A stretch of DNA of 32,667 nt from Oscillospiraceae bacterium (GCA_022799035.1 JAAWNQ010000025.1:1-32667); one strand, 5' to 3'; counted from the first letter of the stretch, positions 1-7,732 are shown. Program-made: numbers and translations. Notes: generated by a model from the letters alone, not told the origin.

Positions 1-24
1 AGGGGGAGATCTCCCCCTCTTTGC
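1..24 (+). terminator. Intrinsic terminator of an upstream gene (cut by window edge)
   Basis: Positions 1-18 form a perfect palindrome (AGGGGGAGATCTCCCCCT) followed by CTTTG. It probably ends transcription of a gene lying left of the window. The stem may extend beyond the edge and the U-tract is short. Confidence 0.5.
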
Positions 25-49
25 ATTTTCTCCCCGCCCGTGGTATACT
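21..49 (+). promoter_or_regulatory. Sigma-A-type promoter for the ornithine-cyclodeaminase-like gene
   Basis: A weak -35 box TTGCAT (21-26) is followed after 17 bp by TATACT (44-49), preceded by TGG, an extended -10. Transcription would start near 56, giving a leader of about 20 nt that carries AGGAGG at 65-70. Confidence 0.5.
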
Positions 50-78
50 TTTCCAAAACACCACAGGAGGATCCCGCT

Positions 79-1167
79 ATGGCTTTCACGCTCCCCCGGT
101 ACCACGCTCCCGATTTCAACCGCCCCCCGCTCCTCTCCGCCCCCGACGCCGCCCTTGCCCCCGCCCCCCGGGACGGGGTGGCCCCCCAGGGCTACCACGC
201 CACCTCCATCTTTCCGGAGTATTTCAAGGTGAAGGGGGTCTGGCTCCTGGCGTCCGAGAGCCGGATGGACTGTGTGGCCGTCCTCCGGGAGGGGGCCATC
301 GCCGTGGTGGAATTCCGGAATCTGAGGACGGGGGACCCGGTCTTTCTGGGCCGCAGCGAGGACGGCAGCCAGGGGATCTACGTTCATCCCCACGGCTTCT
401 CCGCCCCGGACCAGAGGGAGGAGTCCTTTGCCTTCCGCCAGTCCCGCTCCCGGGAGACCGCCTACTCCAAGGATTATGATGCCATCTACGACCTTCTCCG
501 CCACGAGAGGGAGCACGGTCATATCCTCTGGGTCATGGGTCCCGCCTGCGCCTTTGACGCCGACTCCCGCGCCGCCTTCGCCGCGTTGGTCCGCTCCGGC
601 TATGTCCACGGCCTTCTGGCGGGCAATGCCCTGGCCACCCACGATCTGGAGGCGGGATACCTCCACACCGCCCTGGGCCAGGATATCTACACCCAGGAGA
701 GCCGCCCCAACGGGCACTACCACCACATCGACACCATCAACGCCGTCCGGGCCGCCGGCTCCACCGCCGCCTTCATCGGCTCCGGCGCGGTGAAGGATGG
801 TATTCTTTACGAGTGCGTCAAGGCCCATATCCCCTATGTGCTGGTGGGGTCCATCCGGGACGACGGCCCCCTGCCCGAGGTGTACGGCGACGTCTACGCC
901 GGACAGGACGCCATGCGGGAGCAGGTGAGAAGGGCCACCACCGTCATCTGTATGGCCTCCACCCTCCACACCATCGCCACGGGGAACATGACCCCCGCCT
1001 TCCGGGTGGTGGACGGGACCGTCCGCCCCCTGTATCTCTACTCGGTGGATATCTCCGAGTTCGCCGTCAACAAGCTCCGGGACCGGGGAAGTCTGGCGGT
1101 GCGCACCATGGTCACCAACGCCCAGGACTTTGTGGTCAACGTAAGCCGGGGTGTAAACGCTCAATAA
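79..1167 (+). CDS. Ornithine cyclodeaminase-like protein (TIGR00300 / AgrE-ArgZ C-terminal family)
   Basis: The protein has 362 residues from the ATG at 79, chosen because AGGAGG lies eight bases upstream; an in-frame start at 40 has no such site. The C-terminal two thirds recall the family known as 'LOR/SDH bifunctional enzyme conserved domain', which includes the archaeal ornithine cyclodeaminase and the C-terminal domain of cyanobacterial AgrE/ArgZ. The recognisable stretches are LLAGNALATHDLEAGY, HHIDTINAVRAAGS, ILYECVKAHIPYVLVGSI followed by RDDGPLPE, and a late VDISEFAVNKLRDRGS. Characterised members convert ornithine to proline and ammonia with NAD as cofactor. The first ~120 residues correspond to the beta-rich N-terminal part of the family. 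The protein is probably cytoplasmic; no membrane segment is visible. It stands alone between its own promoter and terminator. Family assignment is firm, substrate is inferred. Confidence 0.75.
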   Translation: MAFTLPRYHAPDFNRPPLLSAPDAALAPAPRDGVAPQGYHATSIFPEYFKVKGVWLLASESRMDCVAVLREGAIAVVEFRNLRTGDPVFLGRSEDGSQGIYVHPHGFSAPDQREESFAFRQSRSRETAYSKDYDAIYDLLRHEREHGHILWVMGPACAFDADSRAAFAALVRSGYVHGLLAGNALATHDLEAGYLHTALGQDIYTQESRPNGHYHHIDTINAVRAAGSTAAFIGSGAVKDGILYECVKAHIPYVLVGSIRDDGPLPEVYGDVYAGQDAMREQVRRATTVICMASTLHTIATGNMTPAFRVVDGTVRPLYLYSVDISEFAVNKLRDRGSLAVRTMVTNAQDFVVNVSRGVNAQ

Positions 1168-1205
1168 TGTCCCGGATCCGGAATGACTCCCCTCCCCCAT
1201 ACATT

Positions 1206-1250
1206 AAGAAGGGCCACGCTGTACCCAGGTACAGCGTGGCCCTTCTTTTT
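1206..1250 (+). terminator. Strong intrinsic terminator
   Basis: A 19-20 bp perfect inverted repeat (arms 1206-1225 and 1228-1247) is followed by a T-rich run on the + strand. It ends the ornithine-cyclodeaminase-like transcript. The hairpin also lies beyond the 3' end of hpf on the minus strand, where the U-tract is weaker. Confidence 0.85.
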
Positions 1251-1279
1251 CACTTTTCATTTTTCACTTTTAACTTTCC

Positions 1280-1816
1280 TCAGTCTCCGTCCTGGATCAG
1301 GCCATACCCGCCGTCATCCCGCTTATATACCACCGCAAAGGCCTCGCTCTCCTCCTCGTTCCGGAAGGCGAAGAAGGTGTGGCCCAGCAGGTTCATCTGG
1401 AGCACCGCCTCCTCCGGGGACATGGGCTTCATGGCAAAGCGCTTGCTGCGGATGATCTGGTACTCCTCCTCCGGCTCGTCGGGGGCAAAGCTGGTCTCCT
1501 CCGCCGTACGGACGAAGGCGTCCTTCCGCAGCCGTTTTTCCAGCCGGGCCTTGTTCTTGCGAAGCTGCCGTTCAATGTCGGCCACCGCCGCGTCGATGGT
1601 GGCAAACATGTCGGAGGTGCTCTCCCGCACCCGGTAGATGGTCCCCCGGTCCCGCACCGTCACCTCGGCGTTGTTCCTGCCCTTCTCCACGCTGAATACC
1701 ACCGTGGCCTCGGCCTCGGCGGGGAAATAACGGTCCAGCTTCCCCACCTTCTTCTCGGCGTACTCGTGGACCGATCTGGGCAGCGTTACCTTCTTGTCGG
1801 TAAAGGTGAACTTCAT
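1280..1816 (-). CDS. hpf: Ribosome hibernation promoting factor, long form (HPF)
   Basis: This 178-residue protein binds the small ribosomal subunit in the decoding region and, through its C-terminal domain, joins two 70S ribosomes into inactive 100S dimers under starvation. The S30AE/HPF domain covers about residues 1-95 (it starts MKFTFTDKKVTLPRSVHEYA and contains DMFATIDAAVADIERQL). A charged linker leads to the long-form C-terminal dimerisation domain (about 120-175, with RSKRFAMKPMSPEEAVLQMN). The length matches long HPF of Firmicutes rather than the ~95-residue short form. The start at 1816 is chosen because AAAGGAG lies just upstream; an in-frame extension of 25 residues has no ribosome site. 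It is monocistronic, with a sigma-A promoter at 1887-1915. Confidence 0.93.
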   Translation of the reverse strand: MKFTFTDKKVTLPRSVHEYAEKKVGKLDRYFPAEAEATVVFSVEKGRNNAEVTVRDRGTIYRVRESTSDMFATIDAAVADIERQLRKNKARLEKRLRKDAFVRTAEETSFAPDEPEEEYQIIRSKRFAMKPMSPEEAVLQMNLLGHTFFAFRNEEESEAFAVVYKRDDGGYGLIQDGD

Positions 1817-1886
1817 ACAGCCGTCAACTCCTTTTGCCATGTGGTTTCTTTGGTTCGGGATGCCAGGCCGGCCTCCCTCTACCTGT

Positions 1887-1915
1887 ATCATACCACATCT
1901 TCAACAAGAAGTCAT
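1887..1915 (-). promoter_or_regulatory. Promoter of hpf
   Basis: On the minus strand ATGACT (1915-1910) and TATGAT (1892-1887) are spaced by 17 bp. This gives an hpf leader of about 65 nt. Confidence 0.5.
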
Positions 1916-1997
1916 CCCTTTTTTGTCTTTCTTTTGTGGTTTTTTACCTTTCCTCCATCCCCGCTCCACGGGGGCCTCCCTTCGACAAAACTTTCGG

Positions 1998-2026
1998 TTG
2001 ACAATATCTGGAAATTATGGTATATA
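1998..2026 (+). promoter_or_regulatory. Strong promoter with no ORF downstream (drives sRNA candidate)
   Basis: A perfect TTGACA (1998-2003) is followed after 17 bp by TATATA (2021-2026) with an extended -10 TGG (2018-2020). It points rightward, against both flanking genes, which are on the minus strand. The only thing downstream before the terminator at 2096-2128 is about 65 nt of non-coding sequence. Confidence 0.7.
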
Positions 2027-2032
2027 TTTCTT

Positions 2033-2128
2033 GTGGTCGGACCGGTGAGCCGGTCCCAACCCGTGTTCATTCCATTCTCCCCAGTACTATGCTTTGGGCG
2101 TCCCGTTTCCGGGACGCCCGCTTTTTTT
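2033..2128 (+). ncRNA. Candidate small RNA antisense to the htrA 3' region
   Basis: A near-consensus promoter and an intrinsic terminator bracket about 95 nt with no plausible ORF. The predicted transcript has a 7-bp hairpin with a TGAG loop (2039-2045 pairing with 2050-2056), then a pyrimidine-rich segment likely to be unpaired (about 2061-2085, including TTCTCCCC), then the terminator hairpin (2096-2119). The C-rich segment is complementary to Shine-Dalgarno-like sequences, as in several trans-acting sRNAs of Firmicutes. It lies between htrA and hpf on the opposite strand, so it would also be antisense to any htrA mRNA extending past its stop. I do not recognise it as 6S, SRP or another known RNA family. 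Confidence 0.55.
2096..2128 (+). terminator. Intrinsic terminator, + orientation
   Basis: A 10-bp perfect stem (2096-2105 with 2110-2119, loop TTTC) is followed by seven T at 2122-2128. No such U-tract exists on the minus strand, so it cannot be the htrA terminator. This is the main argument for a separate + strand transcript. Confidence 0.85.
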
Positions 2129-3535
2129 CTATTTCCGCTTTTCGTAGGAGTCCTCGCTGTCCAGGATGGAATTGCTGTAAACCAGGGGAAGGGAGATCTC
2201 CAGGATCCGCTTCTCCCCGTCCCCGGTGAGGGTCCCGTCCCAGACCTGGAGCCCCAGCTCCTCCCCGGCACCCAGGCCCTCCCTGGCCTCCAGCAGGTCC
2301 TGGGTACAGGTCACAGGCCGGTCGCCCGCCCGGAGGATGATATCCCCGGAAAAGAGCCTGCCCTCGGCCCCCGAGCCCTTCTTCACGTTCACCACCATGG
2401 CCCCGTCGGGCTCCCCGTTGGCGTCAAAGTGGTCCTGGACCCGGATCCCCAGGGCGGGGCGGCCCAGATAGCTCCCTGTGGCGATGATCTGGTCCACCAC
2501 CTCCTTGGTCAGGGCTGAGGGGACGGCGAAGCCCAGACCCTCGATGGTCTCCCACTCGGACATCATCTTCATGTTGGTCACTCCCACCACCTGCCCCGCG
2601 GCGTTGATGAGGGCGCCCCCCGAGTTGCCCGAGTTCAGGGCGGCGGTGGTCTGGAGGAGGGTCATGGACTGTCCGTCCATATCCACCGACCGGTCGATGG
2701 CGGAGATGATGCCGTCGGTCATCGTGCCCCACAGCTCCTCCCCCAGGGGGTTGCCGATGGCGTAAGCCGCCTCCCCCACCTGGAGCAGGGCGGAATCCCC
2801 GAAGGTGGCGGCGGGCAGGTCCGTCCTGTCGATCTTCAGCACCGCCAGATCGGTCCCCTGGTCATAGCCCACCAGCCGTGCCTTGGCCTTGCTGTTGTCG
2901 GAGAATACCACGTCGGCCCGCTTCCCTCCGGCGATGACATGGGCGTTGGTGATGATGTATCCGTCGGAGGAGAGGATGATCCCCGTTCCCAGATAGGTCT
3001 CCTCCCCCGCGAAGGTCCGCACCCCCACCACCGAGGGACCCACCTGCTGGTAGATCTCCTGGGGGGAAAGGACCGCGCCCTCCGAGGGGGTCAGGGTGAG
3101 GGTGAGCTCCCCCCCGGTCTCGGCCCGCTCGATGGAGGTGTCCTTCAGCTCCTCGGTCCAGTCGATCTCCTCATAGATCCCGTAGTCGTAGCGGTCCCAG
3201 CCCCGCCAGCCGTCCTCCCGCCACCAGCTGTCCTGGAGGGGGAGGGAGGGAAGCCCCCCTTGAAAGTAGAGGCCCACGCACACCGAGATCAGCACCATGG
3301 CCAGCAGGAAGAAAAAGCCCGCCGCGCCGTCGGTCTTCTCGGTCCCCTGCCGCCGTCTTTTCTTTTCCGCCGGGGCTTTGCGCCCCGGGCCGGGGCGGCG
3401 GGGCTCCTGCCCCACCGGATTTTTCTCCTCCCCCGGCACCTCCCCGTAGGGGCCGGGCTTCTCCCCCGGCTCCCACTTGCGGGGCTCCATGCTCTCCCGG
3501 CTCCAATTATTGAAGTCGAAATAATTGTTCCGCAT
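2129..3535 (-). CDS. htrA: HtrA/DegP-type membrane-anchored serine protease with PDZ domain
   Basis: This 468-residue protease would degrade misfolded proteins outside the membrane. It has a charged, proline-rich cytoplasmic N-terminus (1-68) and one membrane anchor (about 71-91, AAGFFFLLAMVLISVCVGLY). An acidic, tryptophan-rich linker leads to a trypsin-like domain with the catalytic triad His199 (NAHVI), Asp229 (GTDLAVLKI) and Ser305 (NSGNSGGALI). One PDZ domain follows at about 360-450. This is the usual architecture of Gram-positive HtrA. The start at 3535 has AAAGGAGG just upstream. The gene follows the sensor kinase by 115 bp on the same strand, with no clear terminator between, so co-transcription is likely. 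That context resembles CssRS control of htrA in Bacillus; the functional link is inferred. Confidence 0.92.
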   Translation of the reverse strand: MRNNYFDFNNWSRESMEPRKWEPGEKPGPYGEVPGEEKNPVGQEPRRPGPGRKAPAEKKRRRQGTEKTDGAAGFFFLLAMVLISVCVGLYFQGGLPSLPLQDSWWREDGWRGWDRYDYGIYEEIDWTEELKDTSIERAETGGELTLTLTPSEGAVLSPQEIYQQVGPSVVGVRTFAGEETYLGTGIILSSDGYIITNAHVIAGGKRADVVFSDNSKAKARLVGYDQGTDLAVLKIDRTDLPAATFGDSALLQVGEAAYAIGNPLGEELWGTMTDGIISAIDRSVDMDGQSMTLLQTTAALNSGNSGGALINAAGQVVGVTNMKMMSEWETIEGLGFAVPSALTKEVVDQIIATGSYLGRPALGIRVQDHFDANGEPDGAMVVNVKKGSGAEGRLFSGDIILRAGDRPVTCTQDLLEAREGLGAGEELGLQVWDGTLTGDGEKRILEISLPLVYSNSILDSEDSYEKRK

Positions 3536-3650
3536 AGGCCCCCTCCTTTCCTCTCTATTCTTCTCACCGCAAAGGCGGGCGCAGACGGGGACCGGTCCAG
3601 GCCCGGCGCTTACGGATCCCTCCGGCCCTCCCCCGCCGCACCGCTTGCTC

Positions 3651-5093
3651 TCACGCGATGGTCAGCGTAAAGGTAAACTCGGTCACTCCATCCTCGCTTT
3701 TGGCGGTGATGGTCTCCCGGTGGTTATTGATGATGGTCTTTACGATATACAGCCCCAGACCGACCCCCTCCCGGTCCACGCTCCGGGAGCGGTCCGTCTT
3801 ATGGAAGCGGTCAAAGATCTGGTTCAGCTCCTGGGGGGGGATGGTCTCCCCCCGGTTTCGTACCGTCACGTAGGCCTTCTCCCCCTTCACCTGGATCCCG
3901 AGACCCAGGGCACTCTCCGGAGCGGCGAACTTGGCGGCGTTGTCCAGCAGGTTGTAGCACACCTGGGTGATGGCGTCCGGATCCCCCCAGACCATCACCG
4001 GCCCTCCGGGCAGGTCGGTCTCCACATCCAGGCCCCGGCCGGTGATCTTTCCCTCCAGGCTCACCAGCACCCGCAGCAGGAGCTCGGATATGTCGAACCG
4101 CTCCTGGGCGGTAACGTTCTCGCTGGACTGGAGCCGGGAGATATCCAGCATCCGCCGCACCAGACGGCTCAGGCGCCTGGTCTCCGAGGAGATGGTGGTC
4201 AGGGCATCGGCCTCCCGCTCCCGGGGGATGGTCCCGTCCAGGATCCCGTCGGCAAAGCCGGCGATGGTGGTCATGGGGGTCTTCAGCTCGTGAGAGACGT
4301 TGGCGATGAATTCGCTTCTCTGGGCCTCCCCCTTGGCCAGGGAGTCGGCCATGGCGTTGAAGGCCTCCGCCAGCTCCCCCACCTCGTCCTTCCGGTCCTC
4401 ACAGCCCTCCACCCGCACGTCAAACTCCCCCTGGCCGAAGCGGCTCACCGCCTGGGCCATATCCTTCAGGGGCTTGGTCTGCCAGTGGGAGGTCACCGAG
4501 CTCAGGACCGAGGCCAGCAGGAGGACCGCCATGGCCGAGAGAAGAAAGATGGCCGCCAGATCCTGCCACATGGTGGTGAGGGTGGTGGTATCGCTGACCA
4601 CCAGCACCACCCCCCGCTGGTAGGTCCGGCCGGTGATGTAGGAATTTTGCAGGATGGGGACCCCTGTGACAAAGCATTTGTCGCTGAGCAAGCCCCCCAG
4701 GCTGCTGCGCTGGGCGTACTTCCCCTCGTTGGTGATCTGGGCCATGCAGTCCCCCGGCACTGTGCCGCTGAGAAGGCTCCCCGCCCCCGCTCCGGAGGAG
4801 GCGTAGACGATCTCCCCCGTGTTTTCCGCCAGGATCACTGTGGAGCCCGAGATATTGGCCAGGGAGGCCACATAGAGCTGGTAGCCCGTATCCTGGATAC
4901 TGGAGCCAAACCCGTTGGACAGGTAGGAGTTGGTAAAGCCGGCCACATAGCTGGCGTTGCGTCCCATGGCCTCCTGCTTATCCCGGATGATGTACTGGTA
5001 ACTCAGGGCGGCGAAGGCTCCCCCCAGCAGGAGAAAGGCCACCAGGATCACCGCCGCCATCATGGTAAAATGCTTTCGGTAGAGGGTCTTCAC
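3651..5093 (-). CDS. Membrane sensor histidine kinase (HAMP-HisKA-HATPase)
   Basis: This is a 480-residue orthodox sensor kinase. The first membrane segment is at about 11-31 and the second at about 180-200, enclosing an outer sensing region of about 145 residues. HAMP spans about 203-255. The HisKA box has phospho-acceptor His268 in NVSHELKTPMTTIAGFADG. The ATPase domain has an N box (CYNLLDNAAKFA) and a G box (DREGVGLGLYIVKTI). The start is GTG at 5093, and its first bases overlap the TGA of the response-regulator gene (GTGA), so the two are translationally coupled. It should phosphorylate the adjacent regulator. HtrA next door suggests it senses envelope or secretion stress, as CssS does; the ligand is unknown. 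Confidence 0.93.
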   Translation of the reverse strand: MKTLYRKHFTMMAAVILVAFLLLGGAFAALSYQYIIRDKQEAMGRNASYVAGFTNSYLSNGFGSSIQDTGYQLYVASLANISGSTVILAENTGEIVYASSGAGAGSLLSGTVPGDCMAQITNEGKYAQRSSLGGLLSDKCFVTGVPILQNSYITGRTYQRGVVLVVSDTTTLTTMWQDLAAIFLLSAMAVLLLASVLSSVTSHWQTKPLKDMAQAVSRFGQGEFDVRVEGCEDRKDEVGELAEAFNAMADSLAKGEAQRSEFIANVSHELKTPMTTIAGFADGILDGTIPREREADALTTISSETRRLSRLVRRMLDISRLQSSENVTAQERFDISELLLRVLVSLEGKITGRGLDVETDLPGGPVMVWGDPDAITQVCYNLLDNAAKFAAPESALGLGIQVKGEKAYVTVRNRGETIPPQELNQIFDRFHKTDRSRSVDREGVGLGLYIVKTIINNHRETITAKSEDGVTEFTFTLTIA

Positions 5094-5785
5094 GGCCCTG
5101 TCACCTCGAATTTATAGCCCACGCCCCACACGGTCTTCAGGCTCCATTTCTCGCTGACGTTCTCCAGCTTCTCCCGCAGACGTTTGATGTGAACGTCCAC
5201 CGTCCGGGAATCCCCAAAGTAGTCAAAGCCCCAGACCTCGTCCAACAGCTGGTTCCGGGTAAAGACCCGGTTGGGGGCGGAGGCCAGATGGTAGAGCAGC
5301 TCCAATTCCTTGGGAGGGGTATCCACCCGCTTGCCGTCCACCATCAGCTCGTAGGCGTCCAGGTTGATGACCAGCTTGTCGAAGGTGAGCCGCTTCTCCC
5401 CGCCGGTCTCCTCCTCCCCGCCCAGGGTACGGCGGAGCACCGCCCGGATCCGGGCCAGCACCTCCTTGGTCTCAAAGGGTTTTACGATATAGTCGTCCGC
5501 CCCCTGCTCCAGGCCGGTGATCCGGTCTGTAGTCTCCCCCTTGGCGGTGAGCATGATCACCGGGGTCTTGCTCTCGGAGCGGATCTTGGTCAGAACGGAC
5601 CAGCCGTCCATCACCGGGAGCATGATGTCCAGCAGCACCAGGTCGGGGACAAAGGAGCGGAACAGCTCCACCGCCTTGCCTCCGTCTGGCGCGATCTGGG
5701 TCTCATAGCCCTCCTTCTCCAAATAGAGATGAAGAAGCTGGGCGATATTGGCCTCGTCCTCCACGATCAGGATCTTTTGCGGCAT
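5090..5785 (-). CDS. OmpR/PhoP-family response regulator
   Basis: The protein has 231 residues. The N-terminal receiver domain starts MPQKILIVEDEANIAQLL, with phospho-acceptor Asp53 (LVLLDIMLPVMDGW), the switch residue in MLTAKGE and the lysine of DDYIVKPF. The C-terminal winged helix of the Trans_reg_C type carries TPPKELELLYHLA and TRNQLLDEVWGFDY and ends with RTVDVHIKRLREKLE. The ATG at 5785 is preferred because GGGAGG lies seven bases upstream; an in-frame ATG eleven codons earlier has weaker support. It is the first gene of an apparent regulator-kinase-protease operon. The family is clear; target genes (htrA and perhaps itself) are inferred from neighbourhood. Confidence 0.93.
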   Translation of the reverse strand: MPQKILIVEDEANIAQLLHLYLEKEGYETQIAPDGGKAVELFRSFVPDLVLLDIMLPVMDGWSVLTKIRSESKTPVIMLTAKGETTDRITGLEQGADDYIVKPFETKEVLARIRAVLRRTLGGEEETGGEKRLTFDKLVINLDAYELMVDGKRVDTPPKELELLYHLASAPNRVFTRNQLLDEVWGFDYFGDSRTVDVHIKRLREKLENVSEKWSLKTVWGVGYKFEVTGP

Positions 5786-5886
5786 ATAGTATCCTCCCTC
5801 TTTTCCCCTTTTTGTCACTTCATGAAATTGATCAAGGGAATAATATGGCAGATATCCCGCCGGAAAAACCGGGATTTTTCCCTTAA

Positions 5887-5914
5887 ATCATACCCGTTTC
5901 CCGCCATTTTTCCA
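5887..5914 (-). promoter_or_regulatory. Possible promoter of the two-component operon
   Basis: TATGAT (5892-5887) follows TGGAAA (5914-5909) at 16 bp. The -35 match is only four of six. The ~100-nt leader downstream contains two mutually exclusive short hairpins (around 5854-5878). Confidence 0.35.
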
Positions 5915-5943
5915 TGAACAGACTGTGAATATTTTTCTGTCCC

Positions 5944-7110
5944 TTATACGTAGCTGTGGTCCACCTGGATCACGGTGATGTACCGGGGGTCCTTCTCCCG
6001 GGCCAGCCGGCCCAATTCCCGGCGGACCTCCTCATCGGAGAGGGCGCAGCCGTGGGGCACCACCACATCGAAGATCAGGTTGGTGTGGCTGGGGCCCTCG
6101 GTCATGCGGAAGTCGTGGATGGTCATGTCCGGGTGGAGCCGCCGGGCCAGGGAAAGCACCTCTCCCCGGGCCTCGTTGACCCGCTGGTCGTTGGTGGCGA
6201 TGGGATCCATGTGGATGGTGGCGATAATGTGGAATTTGTGGTGCAGTTCCCGCTCCACGTTGTCGATGACATCATGGGTGGCGGCCATGTCCGCGTCGAT
6301 GGACACCTCGGCGTGGAGGGAGGCCATCACATGGCCGGGACCGTAGTCGTGAACCATCAGGTCGTGGACCCCCACGATCTCCGGGTGGGCCAGAACGGTA
6401 TCCCGGATCCCCTCCACCAGGGCCGGGTCAGGGGCCTGACCCAGCAGGGGGTCGATGGTGTCCCTGGCGGCCTCCCACCCCGCCCGGAGGACGAAGGCGG
6501 CCACCAGGATCCCCACCCAGCCGTCGATGGCCACCTGGAGGAAGTGGCCCGCCAGCAGGCCCAGCAGGACCGCCGAGGTGGCCACGCAGTCGCTGAGGGA
6601 GTCGGCGGCGGTCGCCCCCATGGCCGCCGAGGATATCCGGCGGCCCAGATCCTTGTTAAAGAGGTACATCCACAGCTTCACCAGGATGGAGGCGCAGAGG
6701 ATGCCCACGGAGAGCCAGGAGAAGCGGACCATCTCGGGGTGGAGGATCTTATCGATGGCCCCCTTGGCCAGCTCCACCCCCACCAGCAGGATGGCGATGG
6801 AGACCGCCAGCCCCGCCAGATACTCCATCCGGCCGTGGCCGTAGGGGTGATCCTCGTCAGCCCCCCGCCCCGCCAGCCGGAACCCCACCAGGGTCACCAC
6901 CGAGGTGGCGGCGTCGGACAGGTTGTTGAAGGCGTCGGCGGTGACCGAGACCGCCCCGGTGGCCAGTCCGGCCAGGAATTTCCCCCCGGACAGGCACAGG
7001 TTCAGAAAGATCCCCGTCAGGCCGGACAGAGTGCCGTACCGCTCCCGGACCCCCGGGTCGGCGGTATTCTCCCAACCGTGGACAAAATGACGCAGCAGAA
7101 ATTGGGTCAA
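5944..7110 (-). CDS. Cation diffusion facilitator (CDF) family transporter
   Basis: This is a proton-coupled divalent-metal efflux protein of the inner membrane (388 residues from a TTG at 7110). The family's paired metal-site motifs are visible: DAFNNLSDAATS in one helix with HPYGHGRMEYLAG in the following loop, and TAADSLSDCVATS in the later helix. The cytoplasmic C-terminal region contains VHDLMVHDYGPGHVMASLH and is longer than in minimal ~300-residue members, with about 90 extra residues. Start choice: an ATG at 7143 gives 399 residues but overlaps the promoter and has no ribosome site. The TTG has GGGGAG about seven bases upstream and lies ~30 nt after the predicted transcription start. 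Substrate metal (Zn, Fe, Mn or Co) cannot be told from sequence alone. Confidence 0.88.
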   Translation of the reverse strand: MTQFLLRHFVHGWENTADPGVRERYGTLSGLTGIFLNLCLSGGKFLAGLATGAVSVTADAFNNLSDAATSVVTLVGFRLAGRGADEDHPYGHGRMEYLAGLAVSIAILLVGVELAKGAIDKILHPEMVRFSWLSVGILCASILVKLWMYLFNKDLGRRISSAAMGATAADSLSDCVATSAVLLGLLAGHFLQVAIDGWVGILVAAFVLRAGWEAARDTIDPLLGQAPDPALVEGIRDTVLAHPEIVGVHDLMVHDYGPGHVMASLHAEVSIDADMAATHDVIDNVERELHHKFHIIATIHMDPIATNDQRVNEARGEVLSLARRLHPDMTIHDFRMTEGPSHTNLIFDVVVPHGCALSDEEVRRELGRLAREKDPRYITVIQVDHSYV

Positions 7111-7146
7111 GTCCCTCTCCCCTTCTATGTAATATGGTATCATGAT

Positions 7147-7175
7147 ATTATCTCACGAAAATGGCGGAACGTCAA
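7147..7175 (-). promoter_or_regulatory. Promoter of the CDF transporter gene
   Basis: On the minus strand TTGACG (7175-7170) and GATAAT (7152-7147) are separated by exactly 17 bp. Transcription would begin near 7140, downstream of the ATG at 7143, which supports the TTG start at 7110. Confidence 0.65.
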
Positions 7176-7228
7176 CGGGGGAAATCCCACATCCTTATAT
7201 CTTTCCCAGGCCCCTCCGGCTATGCCGA

Positions 7229-7257
7229 TTGAATTGCCCCGGAGCCCATGCTATAAT
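7229..7257 (+). promoter_or_regulatory. Promoter of the 115-residue protein gene
   Basis: TTGAAT (7229-7234), a 17-bp spacer and a perfect TATAAT (7252-7257) preceded by TGC, an extended -10. Confidence 0.7.
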
Positions 7258-7308
7258 CAGGATGAAAAGCCAGGGTCACATACTCTTTCGGGGAAAGGAA
7301 GTGTTGAG

Positions 7309-7656
7309 ATGTTTCACGAGATCTGCATTTATGAGGCAAAGACGGATAAGCAGGAGGAGATCGAGGCCTTGATGGGGGAGGTCGCCCAGTTCTATCTCTC
7401 CCAGCCCGGAGTGGTGGACGTAACGTATATCAAGCGCACTCACCGGCAGGAGGACTTTGCCGCCGTCAGGGAGGGAAAGCCCCCCATCCGCCTGACAAAA
7501 TGGGTGGGCAAGGTCACCTATATCCTGCACTGGACACTTGAGGACGAGAACGCCCACGCCCGGGTTTCAAAGCTCGGGCTGGAGCGATTCTATAAAAGAT
7601 GGAACCGCTGTCTGACCACCATGCCCAAAATACTGCTGGGTGAAAATGTCCTGTAG
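7309..7656 (+). CDS. Small uncharacterised protein, possible dimeric alpha/beta-barrel (ABM-like) fold
   Basis: The protein has 115 residues from the ATG at 7309, with GGAAAGGAA upstream. It begins MFHEICIYEAKTDKQEEIEA, followed by LSQPGVVDVTYIKRTH and late VTYILHWTLEDENAHARVS. This alternation of a short strand, a helix and a 'self-reporting' strand is reminiscent of antibiotic-biosynthesis-monooxygenase/Dabb-like ferredoxin folds. No catalytic motif or signal peptide is visible, so this is a fold-level guess. It has its own promoter and is followed after 76 bp by another small gene of similar fold class. I do not know a function. Confidence 0.65.
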   Translation: MFHEICIYEAKTDKQEEIEALMGEVAQFYLSQPGVVDVTYIKRTHRQEDFAAVREGKPPIRLTKWVGKVTYILHWTLEDENAHARVSKLGLERFYKRWNRCLTTMPKILLGENVL

Positions 7657-7662
7657 CGGCTC

Positions 7663-7692
7663 TTGCCCATCCCCCCGGAGCTATGATACAAT
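7663..7692 (+). promoter_or_regulatory. Probable promoter of the YCII-like gene
   Basis: TTGCCC (7663-7668), an 18-bp spacer and TACAAT (7687-7692). It lies just after the preceding stop codon, so the second small gene may be transcribed independently. Confidence 0.45.
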
Positions 7693-7732
7693 GGACCGGT
7701 CCAAGCCTTGGATCAGAAAGGATGGGAGATCA

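Noticed and set aside
1246-1279. Third copy of the structured repeat (T/C-rich tracts here and at 16050-16090)
   Set aside because: Only a pyrimidine-rich tract is present; the TTTGACCTGTGG block and both hairpins are missing. They could be decayed arms but cannot be shown.
5854-5880. Terminator on the + strand upstream of the two-component operon
   Set aside because: There is no + strand gene to terminate. The A/T-rich repeats form several weak alternative hairpins only.
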